Positions 26,053 through 32,976 are shown, counted from the stretch's first letter. The stretch is DNA of 37,457 bases from an uncultured Acetatifactor sp. (GCA_904501885.1 CAJGCP010000019.1:1-37457), one strand, 5' to 3'. Notes: generated by a model not told the origin, from the sequence alone. Numbers and translations: made by a program.

Positions 26053-26427
26053 TTATCGGAATATCTTCTCCATGGATGCAGCATACTTGTCCTTGAAGCG
26101 AATAAGACCATCCTTGTCCAAATCAATGGCATATGTATGCTGACCATCTTTAATGGTTACCTTGTCAAATTTGAATGAACTTACTGACATGATGGCACTT
26201 AAAATCACCTGCAACATTTCATCATCATCTCCAAATTTCTCCGTAACCCATTCCTTCACTTTCTGCATTCTCTCTTTTGTCTTACGCATCTTGACAGCCT
26301 CGTAGCAATCGCACTTCTCTACCGCCAAAGCCATTAACTCCTGTTCACTGGTTCCTTCCGGTGCATCCACCATTACTACCTGACCACACATAGGGCAGGG
26401 TGCTGACTGTTTCACTAATTTACTCAT
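26053..26427 (-). CDS. Zinc-finger-like phage protein (124 aa)
   Basis: A 124-aa protein with an N-terminal CPMCG knuckle and a second Cys pair (KCDCYEA, about residues 38-41), which together could bind one zinc ion. The C-terminal half is alpha/beta (VKEWVTEKFGDDDEMLQVIL, KVTIKDGQHTYAIDLDKDG). The start overlaps the preceding stop codon (ATGA) with AAGGAG ahead. Similar proteins are common in early regions of Clostridia phages. A GGCAGCAG octamer lies in the intergenic space after its stop codon. Confidence 0.7.
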   Translation of the reverse strand: MSKLVKQSAPCPMCGQVVMVDAPEGTSEQELMALAVEKCDCYEAVKMRKTKERMQKVKEWVTEKFGDDDEMLQVILSAIMSVSSFKFDKVTIKDGQHTYAIDLDKDGLIRFKDKYAASMEKIFR

Positions 26428-26576
26428 TTATGATTTCTCCTTCCTGCTATATCCTTGATATTCTTTTTGTAAAATGCACAATGTTCCTTTTCCTTGCACT
26501 GCGTCGTTGTTAAAATTCTGCACTCCTTTTTTTCCGTGTCATACGCAAAGCAATCTGACTTCTCTTTCCTAAACAC
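26424..26576 (-). CDS. Small Cys-rich phage protein (50 aa)
   Basis: A 50-aa frame starting with GTG, with GGGGTG 6 nt ahead, and ending in an ATGA overlap with the next gene. It contains four Cys in the order CFAYDTEKKEC then CKEKEHCAFYKK, a compact pattern likely to bind zinc and seen in many short prophage proteins. Function unknown. Confidence 0.7.
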   Translation of the reverse strand: MFRKEKSDCFAYDTEKKECRILTTTQCKEKEHCAFYKKNIKDIAGRRNHK

Positions 26577-26594
26577 CTACTTCACCCCTTTCTA

Positions 26595-26957
26595 TCAGGC
26601 GCCACACATATAATTGGCTATTTCTTTATATTCCTTCTCCAGTGCCGCAATGGTGTTTTCAATCTCCTCCATCTTGACAATCAGAATTTTCCGCACACTG
26701 TCCGGCATGTCCCTAACCACTCCACATGATTCATGTTGCAATACTGCTGCCGGATGAGATACTTCCTCGGGTTCTTCCTTCTTGGACTCCTGCGCCGCCT
26801 TTTTCTTCCTTGTGGGCACATCCATACCATTTTCTACGAGGATCCTTATGATATCATCCTTCTTACAGCAGTTTTCATCAGCCAGAATCAATATCTGCTC
26901 CTTGGGATTCTTGGCCAACTTATACTCCCTGCATATATCTGCGTCACTCATGTACAT
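26595..26957 (-). CDS. Helix-turn-helix-like phage protein (120 aa)
   Basis: A 120-aa protein; the start at 26957 has GGAGG 7 nt ahead, and a longer upstream frame without a ribosome site is rejected. Residues 4-50 (DADICREYKLAKNPKEQILI, LADENCCKKDDIIRILVENG) resemble a small DNA-binding helix bundle. A basic linker and a long C-terminal helix follow (VKMEEIENTIAALEKEYKEI). It overlaps the preceding gene by 10 bp. It could be a small transcription factor of the early operon; that is inferred from fold pattern only. Confidence 0.6.
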   Translation of the reverse strand: MYMSDADICREYKLAKNPKEQILILADENCCKKDDIIRILVENGMDVPTRKKKAAQESKKEEPEEVSHPAAVLQHESCGVVRDMPDSVRKILIVKMEEIENTIAALEKEYKEIANYMCGA

Positions 26958-27151
26958 GATTCTTCCTCCCAATACTCCACATAATACTGCTGCTGGGCAT
27001 TCTTTTTTTCTTCCTGCCCTTCCACGGCGCACCGTCCAATCTTGACGGCGTATCCTGCCTTAATCAACATTCCTGCCAGTGCCAATCGGTCCTCCTCATT
27101 CCATTGCACAGACCCTTTACGCATACTGTAGATTCTGTTTCGTCCTGCCAT
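26948..27151 (-). CDS. Small phage protein of unknown function (67 aa)
   Basis: A 67-aa basic protein, MAGRNRIYSMRKGSVQWNEE at the start, then LALAGMLIKAGYAVKIG. A GGGAG site sits 9 nt ahead of the ATG, and the gene begins inside the end of the PcfJ-like gene (35-bp overlap), so it is probably translationally coupled. The helix-strand pattern suggests a small nucleic-acid-binding protein; no family recognised. Confidence 0.6.
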   Translation of the reverse strand: MAGRNRIYSMRKGSVQWNEEDRLALAGMLIKAGYAVKIGRCAVEGQEEKKNAQQQYYVEYWEEESCT

Positions 27152-29345
27152 TCTTATTTTCTCCCTTCGATTTCTCTATCGATGCCAGCATCTTCTGCTC
27201 AAATACCTTTGTGAACGCCTTTACCTCCGGCGTCATGCCGCAATTACGCATTCCACGACACTGTATGATGCGGTTATCTCGCCATTCCATGGTGTAATAC
27301 GGTGTATCGGGTTCTTCTGCCTTACGGATGAAGAATATGCAAGTCTTTCCTTGGGCAACCTTTTCAACATATCCACCTACACAATGGTGAAGTGTAGCAC
27401 CCTCATTTCGGATATCGTCTCCCGACTTGGGAACTACCATTATCAGCCCCTTACCTCTTATCGAGAATGCATCTGCTCCCTCACTGTGGGAGAAAATCTC
27501 TTCCATAGCCTTTTTCGTCTCGGCCATCTTCCTTTTGGCCTCACGTTCCTCTCTGGCTTTCTTCTCTGCTGCCCTCTTATTCTTCAGGGCCTGATACTCT
27601 GCAGCTGTTCTGTCATGGACCGCCTTAAAATTCTTCGGCATATAGATGAACATATTGTTGAGGTCGTAATGAAGTTCTTCGCACCACTTCAGGTATTCTA
27701 TCCAGTCCTTGGCCATATTCTGTTGGCGCTCTATTCTTGGGTCCTCTCGCTCGGTATACCTGCGGTAGGCATACCTCCAGCAGCCGCCTCTCTCGCCCAT
27801 CGGGTACCTCTCGCTTTCCCGCTCTATGTACCGGACCAGCTTATGGAGTGATGTTTTTCTGTTTGCCTGCTGCAGCAATTCCGTATTGCACTTGAATACC
27901 CTGTAATACTCACGCAACTGCTCCGGCTTAAACTGGAGCCCTATTTTCTGTGCTACCTGCAATAGTCTCTGCTCTTCGTTTGTACCATCTATCTCCTGCA
28001 TCAGCTTTATATTTACCTTTGTCAGCCACAATATTTCATAGATGGTTTTTCCCTCATAATTCATTTTTCCAAGTGCGTTGTATCCCTTGTTTTCAATCAC
28101 AAACTTGGCCAAATTATTCAGCCCCATCTTGCAAAGCCATTCCAATTTTGGAAATTCCTGGTACACCCTAATTCCCCGCTCATAATTCAATGCTACCGTG
28201 GGAATGTTTGTGGCCAGTACCTCAAGTGCACTATATTTCATAGGCGTATGGGCCCACGCTTCAGGAAGATTACCCGGATATAAAATTTGTTCAATCCAAG
28301 CGTATTTGCCCGTACTTGGGCACCAGCGTGGTAGCCCCCTTTGCTTATAAACATTCCACTCATAATCAGTATTGACTGTCTTTCCTTTCGGAAATGTATA
28401 AACAGCTCGCTTTGACTCGTGAATGAACTCCTCTATCCTGGTTTTACAAATAGCGCATTGGATGGCGCCGTCGTTTTTCAGTGTTCGTGCAGCATAGAAA
28501 TATCTCAAAGCAAACCCATCTGCCGTAGGGTCCACATAAATAAACCACCGTACATCATTTGTTTGATATGCCAGTTTTCCCTTGGCCTTGTATGTAACCC
28601 TGCTGCCACAGAAGGGACACTCACCCTTTTCGTTATTCCTTAACCGGTATTTACTTCTGCTGACCATACCAACAGTTCCACAATGGGTACACTCACACTC
28701 TGCCTTACCCGACTTCACCTCCTTGTAGATTACATATCTGGAAAATCTCATTCCTGTTTCCCATACCCAGTCAAAAAACGCTTGCGGTGGTTCCTTGAAC
28801 GGTTCCATGGCCTCGTCTATCTTCTTTAACTCCTTATTATGCTTTTCCTCCAGCCTCTGCTCTAATACCGCATTCTGGAACTGCCTCACCGACTCCCACG
28901 GATAGGGATATGGACGCCACCAGTAGTACCGGTCATGTATTTCTGTTTCATACTTTTTAAAAAAGTCGCCGATGAGCTTCTTCTCCGCTTCGGTACGAAT
29001 CAGCACCCTTTCCTTGGATTCGTACTCTTTTGTTTTGCCGTTATAATAAGAATCCCTGAAATTGATTTCGTCCATGTTGTAAAAAGAAGCCGTCAGCCAT
29101 TTTACCTTTGACTCTTTCAAATTCTGCGTGATATAATCATCCTCAGACAGAAATGTCCTTAATACTGCTGCCGTATTTCCTTGTTTGAGCTTCGACACCT
29201 CATAGAAATTCAGTAGCAGTATTTTGTTGTCCTCAATCATCCTTGCCGTCACAATATGCCTTATGTCTTTCAGCTGATTGGCCAGTTCCATCAGTTCCGG
29301 TGTTGCTTCCTCTCTGGGAACCTTAGACAGTGTTCTCTTATCCAT
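27117..29345 (-). CDS. PcfJ-like protein (742 aa)
   Basis: A 742-aa protein of the PcfJ family, known from the pCF10 conjugative plasmid and common in Firmicutes phages, function unknown. It has a zinc-ribbon-like pair CECTHCG and CPFCGSR at about residues 217-250, a basic coiled coil (NKRAAEKKAREEREAKRKMA) near 590, and the C-terminal PcfJ signature: FSIRGKGLIMVVPKSGDDI, GATLHHCVGGYVEKVA, and YYTMEWRDNRIIQCRG. The zinc ribbon and neighbours suggest nucleic-acid handling. The ribosome site GGAGG overlaps a GGCAGCAG octamer directly before the ATG. Confidence 0.88.
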   Translation of the reverse strand: MDKRTLSKVPREEATPELMELANQLKDIRHIVTARMIEDNKILLLNFYEVSKLKQGNTAAVLRTFLSEDDYITQNLKESKVKWLTASFYNMDEINFRDSYYNGKTKEYESKERVLIRTEAEKKLIGDFFKKYETEIHDRYYWWRPYPYPWESVRQFQNAVLEQRLEEKHNKELKKIDEAMEPFKEPPQAFFDWVWETGMRFSRYVIYKEVKSGKAECECTHCGTVGMVSRSKYRLRNNEKGECPFCGSRVTYKAKGKLAYQTNDVRWFIYVDPTADGFALRYFYAARTLKNDGAIQCAICKTRIEEFIHESKRAVYTFPKGKTVNTDYEWNVYKQRGLPRWCPSTGKYAWIEQILYPGNLPEAWAHTPMKYSALEVLATNIPTVALNYERGIRVYQEFPKLEWLCKMGLNNLAKFVIENKGYNALGKMNYEGKTIYEILWLTKVNIKLMQEIDGTNEEQRLLQVAQKIGLQFKPEQLREYYRVFKCNTELLQQANRKTSLHKLVRYIERESERYPMGERGGCWRYAYRRYTEREDPRIERQQNMAKDWIEYLKWCEELHYDLNNMFIYMPKNFKAVHDRTAAEYQALKNKRAAEKKAREEREAKRKMAETKKAMEEIFSHSEGADAFSIRGKGLIMVVPKSGDDIRNEGATLHHCVGGYVEKVAQGKTCIFFIRKAEEPDTPYYTMEWRDNRIIQCRGMRNCGMTPEVKAFTKVFEQKMLASIEKSKGENKNGRTKQNLQYA

Positions 29346-29357
29346 GACTGCTGCCTC

Positions 29358-29846
29358 CTACATTCCCAACATGGAGAACAGATCCATCTGGCCTTCCATT
29401 CTGTTCTTCTTGGGTGCTTCCGGTTCTGCCTTCTTTTCAACAGCCGGCGCCGTGTTCTTCGGAACAGATACTTTTTTCGCCTGCTCTTCACTGCGTTTCT
29501 TCTGTTCTTCCTTCTGTTTCTTCTCACGCTCTGCCTGTTCACGGGCTCTCTTTTCTTCCTCAGCCTTATCATCCATGTGGTAATAATCCTCTGCCCACTC
29601 ATACACCACTTCATCACGCACCGCTACACAGTTGCCGCTACTCTTCAACTTCTTAGCCTGGGCTACAATATAGTCAAAACACTTCTTCCAAGTCTTATGC
29701 TCCAGGCATACATCCTCTGACAATCCATCATCCTCTGCACATCTCTTCAGTAGGTACCCAATAATAGGCTCTGCAAAACCATCCTTTGTGGCTTCTGCCA
29801 GTTCCTTCTGAAGCTTCTCCTTTGCTTGTTCCTTAAATTCACTCAT
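29358..29846 (-). CDS. PcfK-like protein (162 aa)
   Basis: A 162-aa protein of the PcfK type. The N-terminal domain reads GFAEPIIGYLLKRCAEDDGL, then WKKCFDYIVAQAKKL and YEWAEDYYHMDD. A very charged coiled coil follows (EEEKRAREQAEREKKQKEEQ), then a short C-terminal tail ending GQMDLFSMLGM, which resembles a clamp-binding (QxxLF) peptide. PcfK and PcfJ genes are regularly adjacent, as here (12 bp apart), implying a joint role. AATGGAGGGA precedes the ATG. Confidence 0.85.
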   Translation of the reverse strand: MSEFKEQAKEKLQKELAEATKDGFAEPIIGYLLKRCAEDDGLSEDVCLEHKTWKKCFDYIVAQAKKLKSSGNCVAVRDEVVYEWAEDYYHMDDKAEEEKRAREQAEREKKQKEEQKKRSEEQAKKVSVPKNTAPAVEKKAEPEAPKKNRMEGQMDLFSMLGM

Positions 29847-29867
29847 GGCTTATCCCTCCATTTCTAT

Positions 29868-30326
29868 TTACCAAATTGCAGGCTCCAATCCTGCTGCCAA
29901 GTTCGGTATAAAACAAAACCCCTCCGGCACTCCACCGTCACTGCACTCCGCACTGACCTCTTCTACCTCCTCAGGCTCTTCCTCTGCCACATAATTCACA
30001 CCGAACTCCTTCATCCACAGTTCATGACTGTACTTGGCTTCAAAGGCCCTCTGTGCTACTTGACTAAGATGCCGTCTGACCTCTGCATTATTGTGCGGTG
30101 CATCAGGACCATACTCATGATGTCTTTCATTACACACATACCCCCACAGACCATAATGCTCTGCCTTTTCTCTAAATGCACCCCAGCGTCCAAACACAAA
30201 ATGATGCTTATGCAGACCTGTGTGGCGCAACTCTCCATAATATCCGTTTCTCTCCGCTTCTTCCCTGCACAGGAAACATTCCCTACATTCTGCACTTGTT
30301 CTCTTCTGTATGATGCTCTTAGCCAT
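29868..30326 (-). CDS. HNH-type zinc protein, possible nuclease
   Basis: A 152-aa protein with paired Cys (CRECFLC) near residue 17, then LHKHHFVFGRWG and VCNERHHEYG, the pattern of small phage HNH-like endonucleases in which the first His of HH is catalytic and the later Cys/His bind zinc. An acidic tail (EEEPEEVEEV) ends the protein. The start at 30326 overlaps the preceding stop codon and has GGGAG ahead. It may process replication or recombination intermediates; activity is inferred from the family. Confidence 0.75.
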   Translation of the reverse strand: MAKSIIQKRTSAECRECFLCREEAERNGYYGELRHTGLHKHHFVFGRWGAFREKAEHYGLWGYVCNERHHEYGPDAPHNNAEVRRHLSQVAQRAFEAKYSHELWMKEFGVNYVAEEEPEEVEEVSAECSDGGVPEGFCFIPNLAAGLEPAIW

Positions 30327-30327
30327 C

Positions 30328-30780
30328 TCAATCTCCCTTTTCCTTCCATGCTTCCAGTTCCTTCTGGACCGCACTCTGCATCAGGTTCTGATACTCATGC
30401 CAACCATCCCGGAGCGTATATACATGCGGTTCTGCCTTTTCCATCAACATCTCCCACAATTCCGCTTCCTTGATAGGCTTTCCCTTGGCATTCTTCCATC
30501 CGTTCTTTTCCCACTGAATATGCCACTGATTCTGAAGCGTGTGTAAAACCCGTTCGCACTTAGTAAATACTAAAGCGGAGCAGGATTTCTTCAGCAGGAA
30601 AAACACATTGATTATAGCCATCAGATTCCCCTGCGTTTCGGTACCGTTTTTCACATGCACAAAACCCTGTCTTGTCACCGGCACACCATCCTTTATGCAC
30701 TCCACCAGCCACATAGCCACGCCGTCTCTCTTCGCAGGTCCTCTCCACGTGGATTCTATAAACACTCTTACCTCAATCAA
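30328..30780 (-). CDS. RNase H-like protein with degenerate active site
   Basis: A 150-aa protein whose layout follows RNase HI: an opening strand FIEST in place of DGS, then ETQGNLMAIINVFFLL (compare NNRMELLAVI), FTKCERV in place of TDSxYV, and QWEKNGWKNAKGKPIKEAEL (compare WKKNGWK, KPVKN). The second acidic residue is kept (Glu in TETQGN), but the third Asp is Lys and the final Asp is absent, so it may bind RNA-DNA hybrids without cutting. It starts with TTG, with GGGAGGTGA ahead, overlapping the HUH gene by 4 bp. Confidence 0.6.
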   Translation of the reverse strand: MIEVRVFIESTWRGPAKRDGVAMWLVECIKDGVPVTRQGFVHVKNGTETQGNLMAIINVFFLLKKSCSALVFTKCERVLHTLQNQWHIQWEKNGWKNAKGKPIKEAELWEMLMEKAEPHVYTLRDGWHEYQNLMQSAVQKELEAWKEKGD

Positions 30781-31517
30781 CTTGTGTCACCTCCCGGGTC
30801 AATCAGCTTCATCGTGTAATGCTGGTATGGATATTCCGTTACTGGATTAAAACCATTTACCACCGAATCCTTTACGATGTAATATCCCTTCTTCGGCTTT
30901 GGATCCATTGACCACCGCTTCCGATTTATGACTTTTCGTATCGGCTTTGGTGTTATTAGGTTCCTGCTTCTCGTGTACGTCGCCCAGGTACCATCTTCCT
31001 TGGTTTCCTTTTTCACTATGTACTCGGCCAACTTCTTATAATCACCATCTTCATACAAATCCACAAAAGCCTCTGTGCCCGGCCAGAACTTCTTGACCAA
31101 CTTCACTGTGTTCACTTGGTCAGTTGCTATATCCTCTATCACCAAATGATGATGCAGCGCCTGACCCCTCTTTCCTCTCTCCGTGACTGCTATGTACTTA
31201 AACGGTACGCCTGCTGCCTTGTACGCCTTCCTCATGTCTGATACAAACTGTTTCAGATGCTGTTTTGCTTCATCGAACACCTCAGGGCGTTGCCCCGGTC
31301 GGTACTTCAGTATCAGATGCCAGTCTCCTTCTTTGAAGTTTGCCAATATCAACCTCTGCACCCTCTTGTTCTTATTCGTCAAATTCTGTCTCGCAATATC
31401 CTCCGGAGTTCTCTTCCTCTTCTTGCTCCGTGGGACACCCGGGGCACCATAGTTTCCGGGATAGTGTTTCTCTACCTCAATCACCTTCCCAAGGTGCCAT
31501 TCATTCTGCACATACAT
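30777..31517 (-). CDS. HUH-type rolling-circle replication initiator
   Basis: A 246-aa protein with the three Rep motifs in order: a strand motif GDWHLILKY (about 64-72), the metal-binding HUH motif ALHHHLVI (H122-H124), and the tyrosine motif AEYIVKK (Y166, K169). This fits the one-tyrosine superfamily that nicks an origin and stays covalently bound to the 5' end while replication displaces a strand. The protein is basic and ends in a strand-rich region. It is the only replication initiator in the genome. A short AGGAAGTGG lies ahead of the ATG. Confidence 0.85.
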   Translation of the reverse strand: MYVQNEWHLGKVIEVEKHYPGNYGAPGVPRSKKRKRTPEDIARQNLTNKNKRVQRLILANFKEGDWHLILKYRPGQRPEVFDEAKQHLKQFVSDMRKAYKAAGVPFKYIAVTERGKRGQALHHHLVIEDIATDQVNTVKLVKKFWPGTEAFVDLYEDGDYKKLAEYIVKKETKEDGTWATYTRSRNLITPKPIRKVINRKRWSMDPKPKKGYYIVKDSVVNGFNPVTEYPYQHYTMKLIDPGGDTS

Positions 31518-31598
31518 ATCTGTGTACCACTTCCTAACTTTAATATCTTAATCGGGCAATGAAAAAGCTTGGAAAAGCCTTGTTTTGCTGATTATTCG

Positions 31599-31627
31599 TT
31601 GACTTTCAAGCCCTAAAGTGATACACT
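31599..31627 (+). promoter_or_regulatory. Plus-strand promoter P1 inside the early region
   Basis: TTGACT (31599-31604), a 17-bp spacer and TACACT (31622-31627) make a good sigma-A-type promoter pointing against the early operon. The expected start near 31634 leads straight into the hairpin terminator at 31668-31700. Confidence 0.6.
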
Positions 31628-31633
31628 GTATTT

Positions 31634-31700
31634 AGGTGTTTTGGTGTATCCATTTAGGGTAGCCATTGGAGCAGTCTGCCAGGTCTGCTCCTTATTTTTT
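31634..31700 (+). ncRNA. Candidate short RNA or attenuator leader
   Basis: Transcription from P1 would run about 65 nt and end at a stem GGAGCAG (31668-31674) and CTGCTCC (31685-31691) followed by TTATTTTTT, an intrinsic terminator. The product would be a small RNA antisense to the leader of the HUH gene, or an attenuated leader of the 65-aa gene downstream. The sequence before the hairpin repeats a TATTTAGG/CATTTAGG pattern. Confidence 0.45.
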
Positions 31701-31727
31701 GCCTCAATACGCCTTTTGTTGTATAAT
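31699..31727 (+). promoter_or_regulatory. Plus-strand promoter P2 of the 65-aa gene
   Basis: TTGCCT (31699-31704), a 17-bp spacer and a consensus TATAAT (31722-31727). The start is expected near 31734, right at the AAGGAGGTGA ribosome site, so the leader is very short. P2 begins where the P1 terminator ends. Confidence 0.65.
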
Positions 31728-31748
31728 CACCTTAAGGAGGTGATTCTC

Positions 31749-31946
31749 ATGGACCATGCTACGGTTAAGGTTATCGACCTTTGGGCTGTTGCCAATCTAA
31801 TGAAATCCGATAAAATGAAAATTGTTGAGGTTCGGATATCTGATGATGGCTCTCTTGATTTCACGGCAATGACATCAAGAGATGATTTTGAGGCCGTCGA
31901 TTATGATTCGGTCGAACCTATTGAGGGTAATCCGTTGTTGCAATGA
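31749..31946 (+). CDS. Counter-oriented small acidic protein (65 aa)
   Basis: A 65-aa protein encoded against the early operon, with its own promoter P2 and a near-perfect AAGGAGGTGA site. It begins MDHATVKVIDLWAVANLM, continues KSDKMKIVEVRIS, and ends acidic (DDFEAVDYDSVEPIEG). The WAVANLMKSD..VEV pattern recalls small conserved proteins of Clostridia phages without known function. Because it is likely expressed when early genes are silent or from the prophage, a regulatory or host-directed role is plausible. Its 3' end overlaps the end of a minus-strand gene by 29 bp. Confidence 0.7.
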   Translation: MDHATVKVIDLWAVANLMKSDKMKIVEVRISDDGSLDFTAMTSRDDFEAVDYDSVEPIEGNPLLQ

Positions 31947-32103
31947 AATAACTCACTTCATGGCGGCATTCCATTCTTTTGAGTGCCGCCCGGATTTCCT
32001 CCCCGATTTCGCCACTCCTTTCCCCTGTAACAATTACATCAACATGGTTTGCCTTTTTATCCCTGCTTCTCATTACCCTTGTATTCTTTATATCTGTTCC
32101 CAT
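31918..32103 (-). CDS. Small basic phage protein (61 aa)
   Basis: A 61-aa protein, MGTDIKNTRVMRSRDKKANH at the start, then VDVIVTGERSGEIGEEIRAAL. The middle looks like a short alpha/beta unit. The start overlaps the end of the preceding membrane protein gene by 16 bp, with a G-rich site ahead. Its 3' end overlaps the plus-strand 65-aa gene tail to tail. Function unknown. Confidence 0.55.
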   Translation of the reverse strand: MGTDIKNTRVMRSRDKKANHVDVIVTGERSGEIGEEIRAALKRMECRHEVSYFIATTDYPQ

Positions 32104-32294
32104 TGTTCCGCATCCCCCGACATCATATTTCCTATCCCCATCAATGCCAGATTGAACAATATGCCGCCACACACCATTGCCATGTTATTTCCCGGCCCGT
32201 CCAATGCTGAGATAAAAAGAAAAAGCCCAAAGAATCCTACTCCCAGTATTACTTCTCCAAGCTTTTTCATCTTTCTGTTTCTACTCTTAATCAT
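32088..32294 (-). CDS. Small two-TM membrane protein (68 aa)
   Basis: A 68-aa protein with a basic N-terminus (MIKSRNRKMKKLG) and two hydrophobic segments: VILGVGFFGLFLFISAL (about 15-32) and MAMVCGGILFNLALMGIG (about 39-57). The start at 32294 overlaps the preceding stop codon, with AAAGGAAC ahead. A small integral membrane protein expressed early could act in superinfection exclusion or membrane targeting of replication; this is inference. Confidence 0.6.
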   Translation of the reverse strand: MIKSRNRKMKKLGEVILGVGFFGLFLFISALDGPGNNMAMVCGGILFNLALMGIGNMMSGDAEQWEQI

Positions 32295-32448
32295 TGCTAC
32301 TTGTTCCTTTCTCCTGTTCTCTCTTCCATTCTTCAAATTCCCTTTGATGCTGCGGATCTGCAAAATACTCTGTGATGGCGTCGCAAAGCATCCTGCCTAA
32401 TGACAATCCGGTATACGCCGGAATCTCTGCCTGGTTTATGTATCCCAT
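32287..32448 (-). CDS. Small phage protein (53 aa)
   Basis: A 53-aa frame starting MGYINQAEIPAYTGLSLGRM, then LCDAITEYFADPQHQREFEE. GGAGGGATAAGT gives a clear ribosome site, and the gene follows its upstream neighbour by 2 bp. The helical C-terminus ends in the coupled ATGATTAA overlap with the membrane protein gene. This pattern occurs in other Clostridia prophages; function unknown. Confidence 0.65.
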   Translation of the reverse strand: MGYINQAEIPAYTGLSLGRMLCDAITEYFADPQHQREFEEWKREQEKGTSSND

Positions 32449-32450
32449 AC

Positions 32451-32777
32451 TTATCCCTCCGTTTGTTCTGAAAAGTTGAGTGCTGATAATCTTTCCAAAA
32501 CATGATTTCTTTGCCGGGGAGCCCTTTTTTTAATTTCAATCTCCACTACACGCTCGTCCAGCAATTTAGCAACATCTTCCTTTAACTCGGATAAATCCGT
32601 ATACTCTTCGATAAAACCTTGTGCACCTTCGTCCACCTTGAGTTTTATCCTCTCCGAGACACAATTTACGTTACATTTCTTTACCGTAATGATGTTATCG
32701 TCTGTGATTCTTGCCAACAGTTCTCCCCGGTTATTAGTTACAATAATTTCTGAATACTCTCCATTTCCAATCTTCAA
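32451..32777 (-). CDS. Early phage protein (108 aa), TTG start
   Basis: A 108-aa protein beginning with TTG, with GAGAGG 8 nt ahead; no in-frame ATG fits better. The first half is beta-rich (YSEIIVTNNRGELLARITDD, NIITVKKCNVNC). The second half is charged and helical (LSELKEDVAKLLDERVVEIE), with a basic tail KKRAPRQRNHVLERL. It is the first intact gene after the cro-like regulator. No family recognised. Confidence 0.65.
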   Translation of the reverse strand: MKIGNGEYSEIIVTNNRGELLARITDDNIITVKKCNVNCVSERIKLKVDEGAQGFIEEYTDLSELKEDVAKLLDERVVEIEIKKRAPRQRNHVLERLSALNFSEQTEG

Positions 32778-32778
32778 T

Positions 32779-32964
32779 TTACTTACCTCTCTTCCTATTT
32801 GCTTTTTTGTTTTCTCCTGTACCCTCTATGTGATACGCAATAATGCTCACGGCATCTGGTCTCGTCAGATGTGTGGCATCCGTAAAGCACATTGCATACC
32901 ACGCTACTGGGCAATGCAGACGTGGTGTTCCTCACGCACCACATACAGGGCACAGGGCTTAATA
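32779..32964 (-). pseudogene. Decayed zinc-ribbon-like fragment in a hairpin-rich spacer
   Basis: The 199-bp space between the Cro-like gene and the next early gene has no intact gene. One frame reads ALCPVCGA, then a TGA stop, then GTPRLHCPVAWYAMCFTDAT and onward to a TAA one base before the next start codon. The paired CxxC, His and Cys look like a broken small zinc-ribbon protein, and no start codon remains. The same stretch carries several inverted repeats: CATCTG/CAGATG (32853, 32866), CATTGC/GCAATG (32890, 32911) and GTGGTG/CACCAC (32922, 32937). An alternative is a structured leader RNA or a replication origin. Confidence 0.35.
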
Positions 32965-32976
32965 CTGCTGCCGGTG

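Larger units (their letters stand above)
5184..32972 (-). repeat. Dispersed strand-specific octamer GGCAGCAG
   Basis: Read on the plus strand as CTGCTGCC, it starts at 5184, 5963, 6201, 7645, 11654, 16947, 18130, 22510, 22740, 23069, 23120, 24187, 26044, 26744, 27566, 28600, 29165, 29348, 29891, 31211 and 32965. I found none in the opposite orientation. It falls in all three reading frames and in non-coding DNA; three copies extend to GGCAGCAGTATTAAG (11654, 29165, 32965). Fourteen of 21 lie in the early region. This points to a DNA- or RNA-level signal, not a protein motif. Confidence 0.8.

Noticed and set aside
32333..32539. A 68-codon minus-strand frame overlapping the 108-aa and 53-aa genes
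   Set aside because: It has a basic, patternless translation and overlaps two genes that have better ribosome sites and operon spacing.
32816..32964. A 49-codon Cys-rich frame (MWCVRNTT...) in the spacer after the Cro-like gene
   Set aside because: There is no ribosome site, and it overlaps a better zinc-ribbon-like (though broken) frame. Kept only as part of the pseudogene entry.
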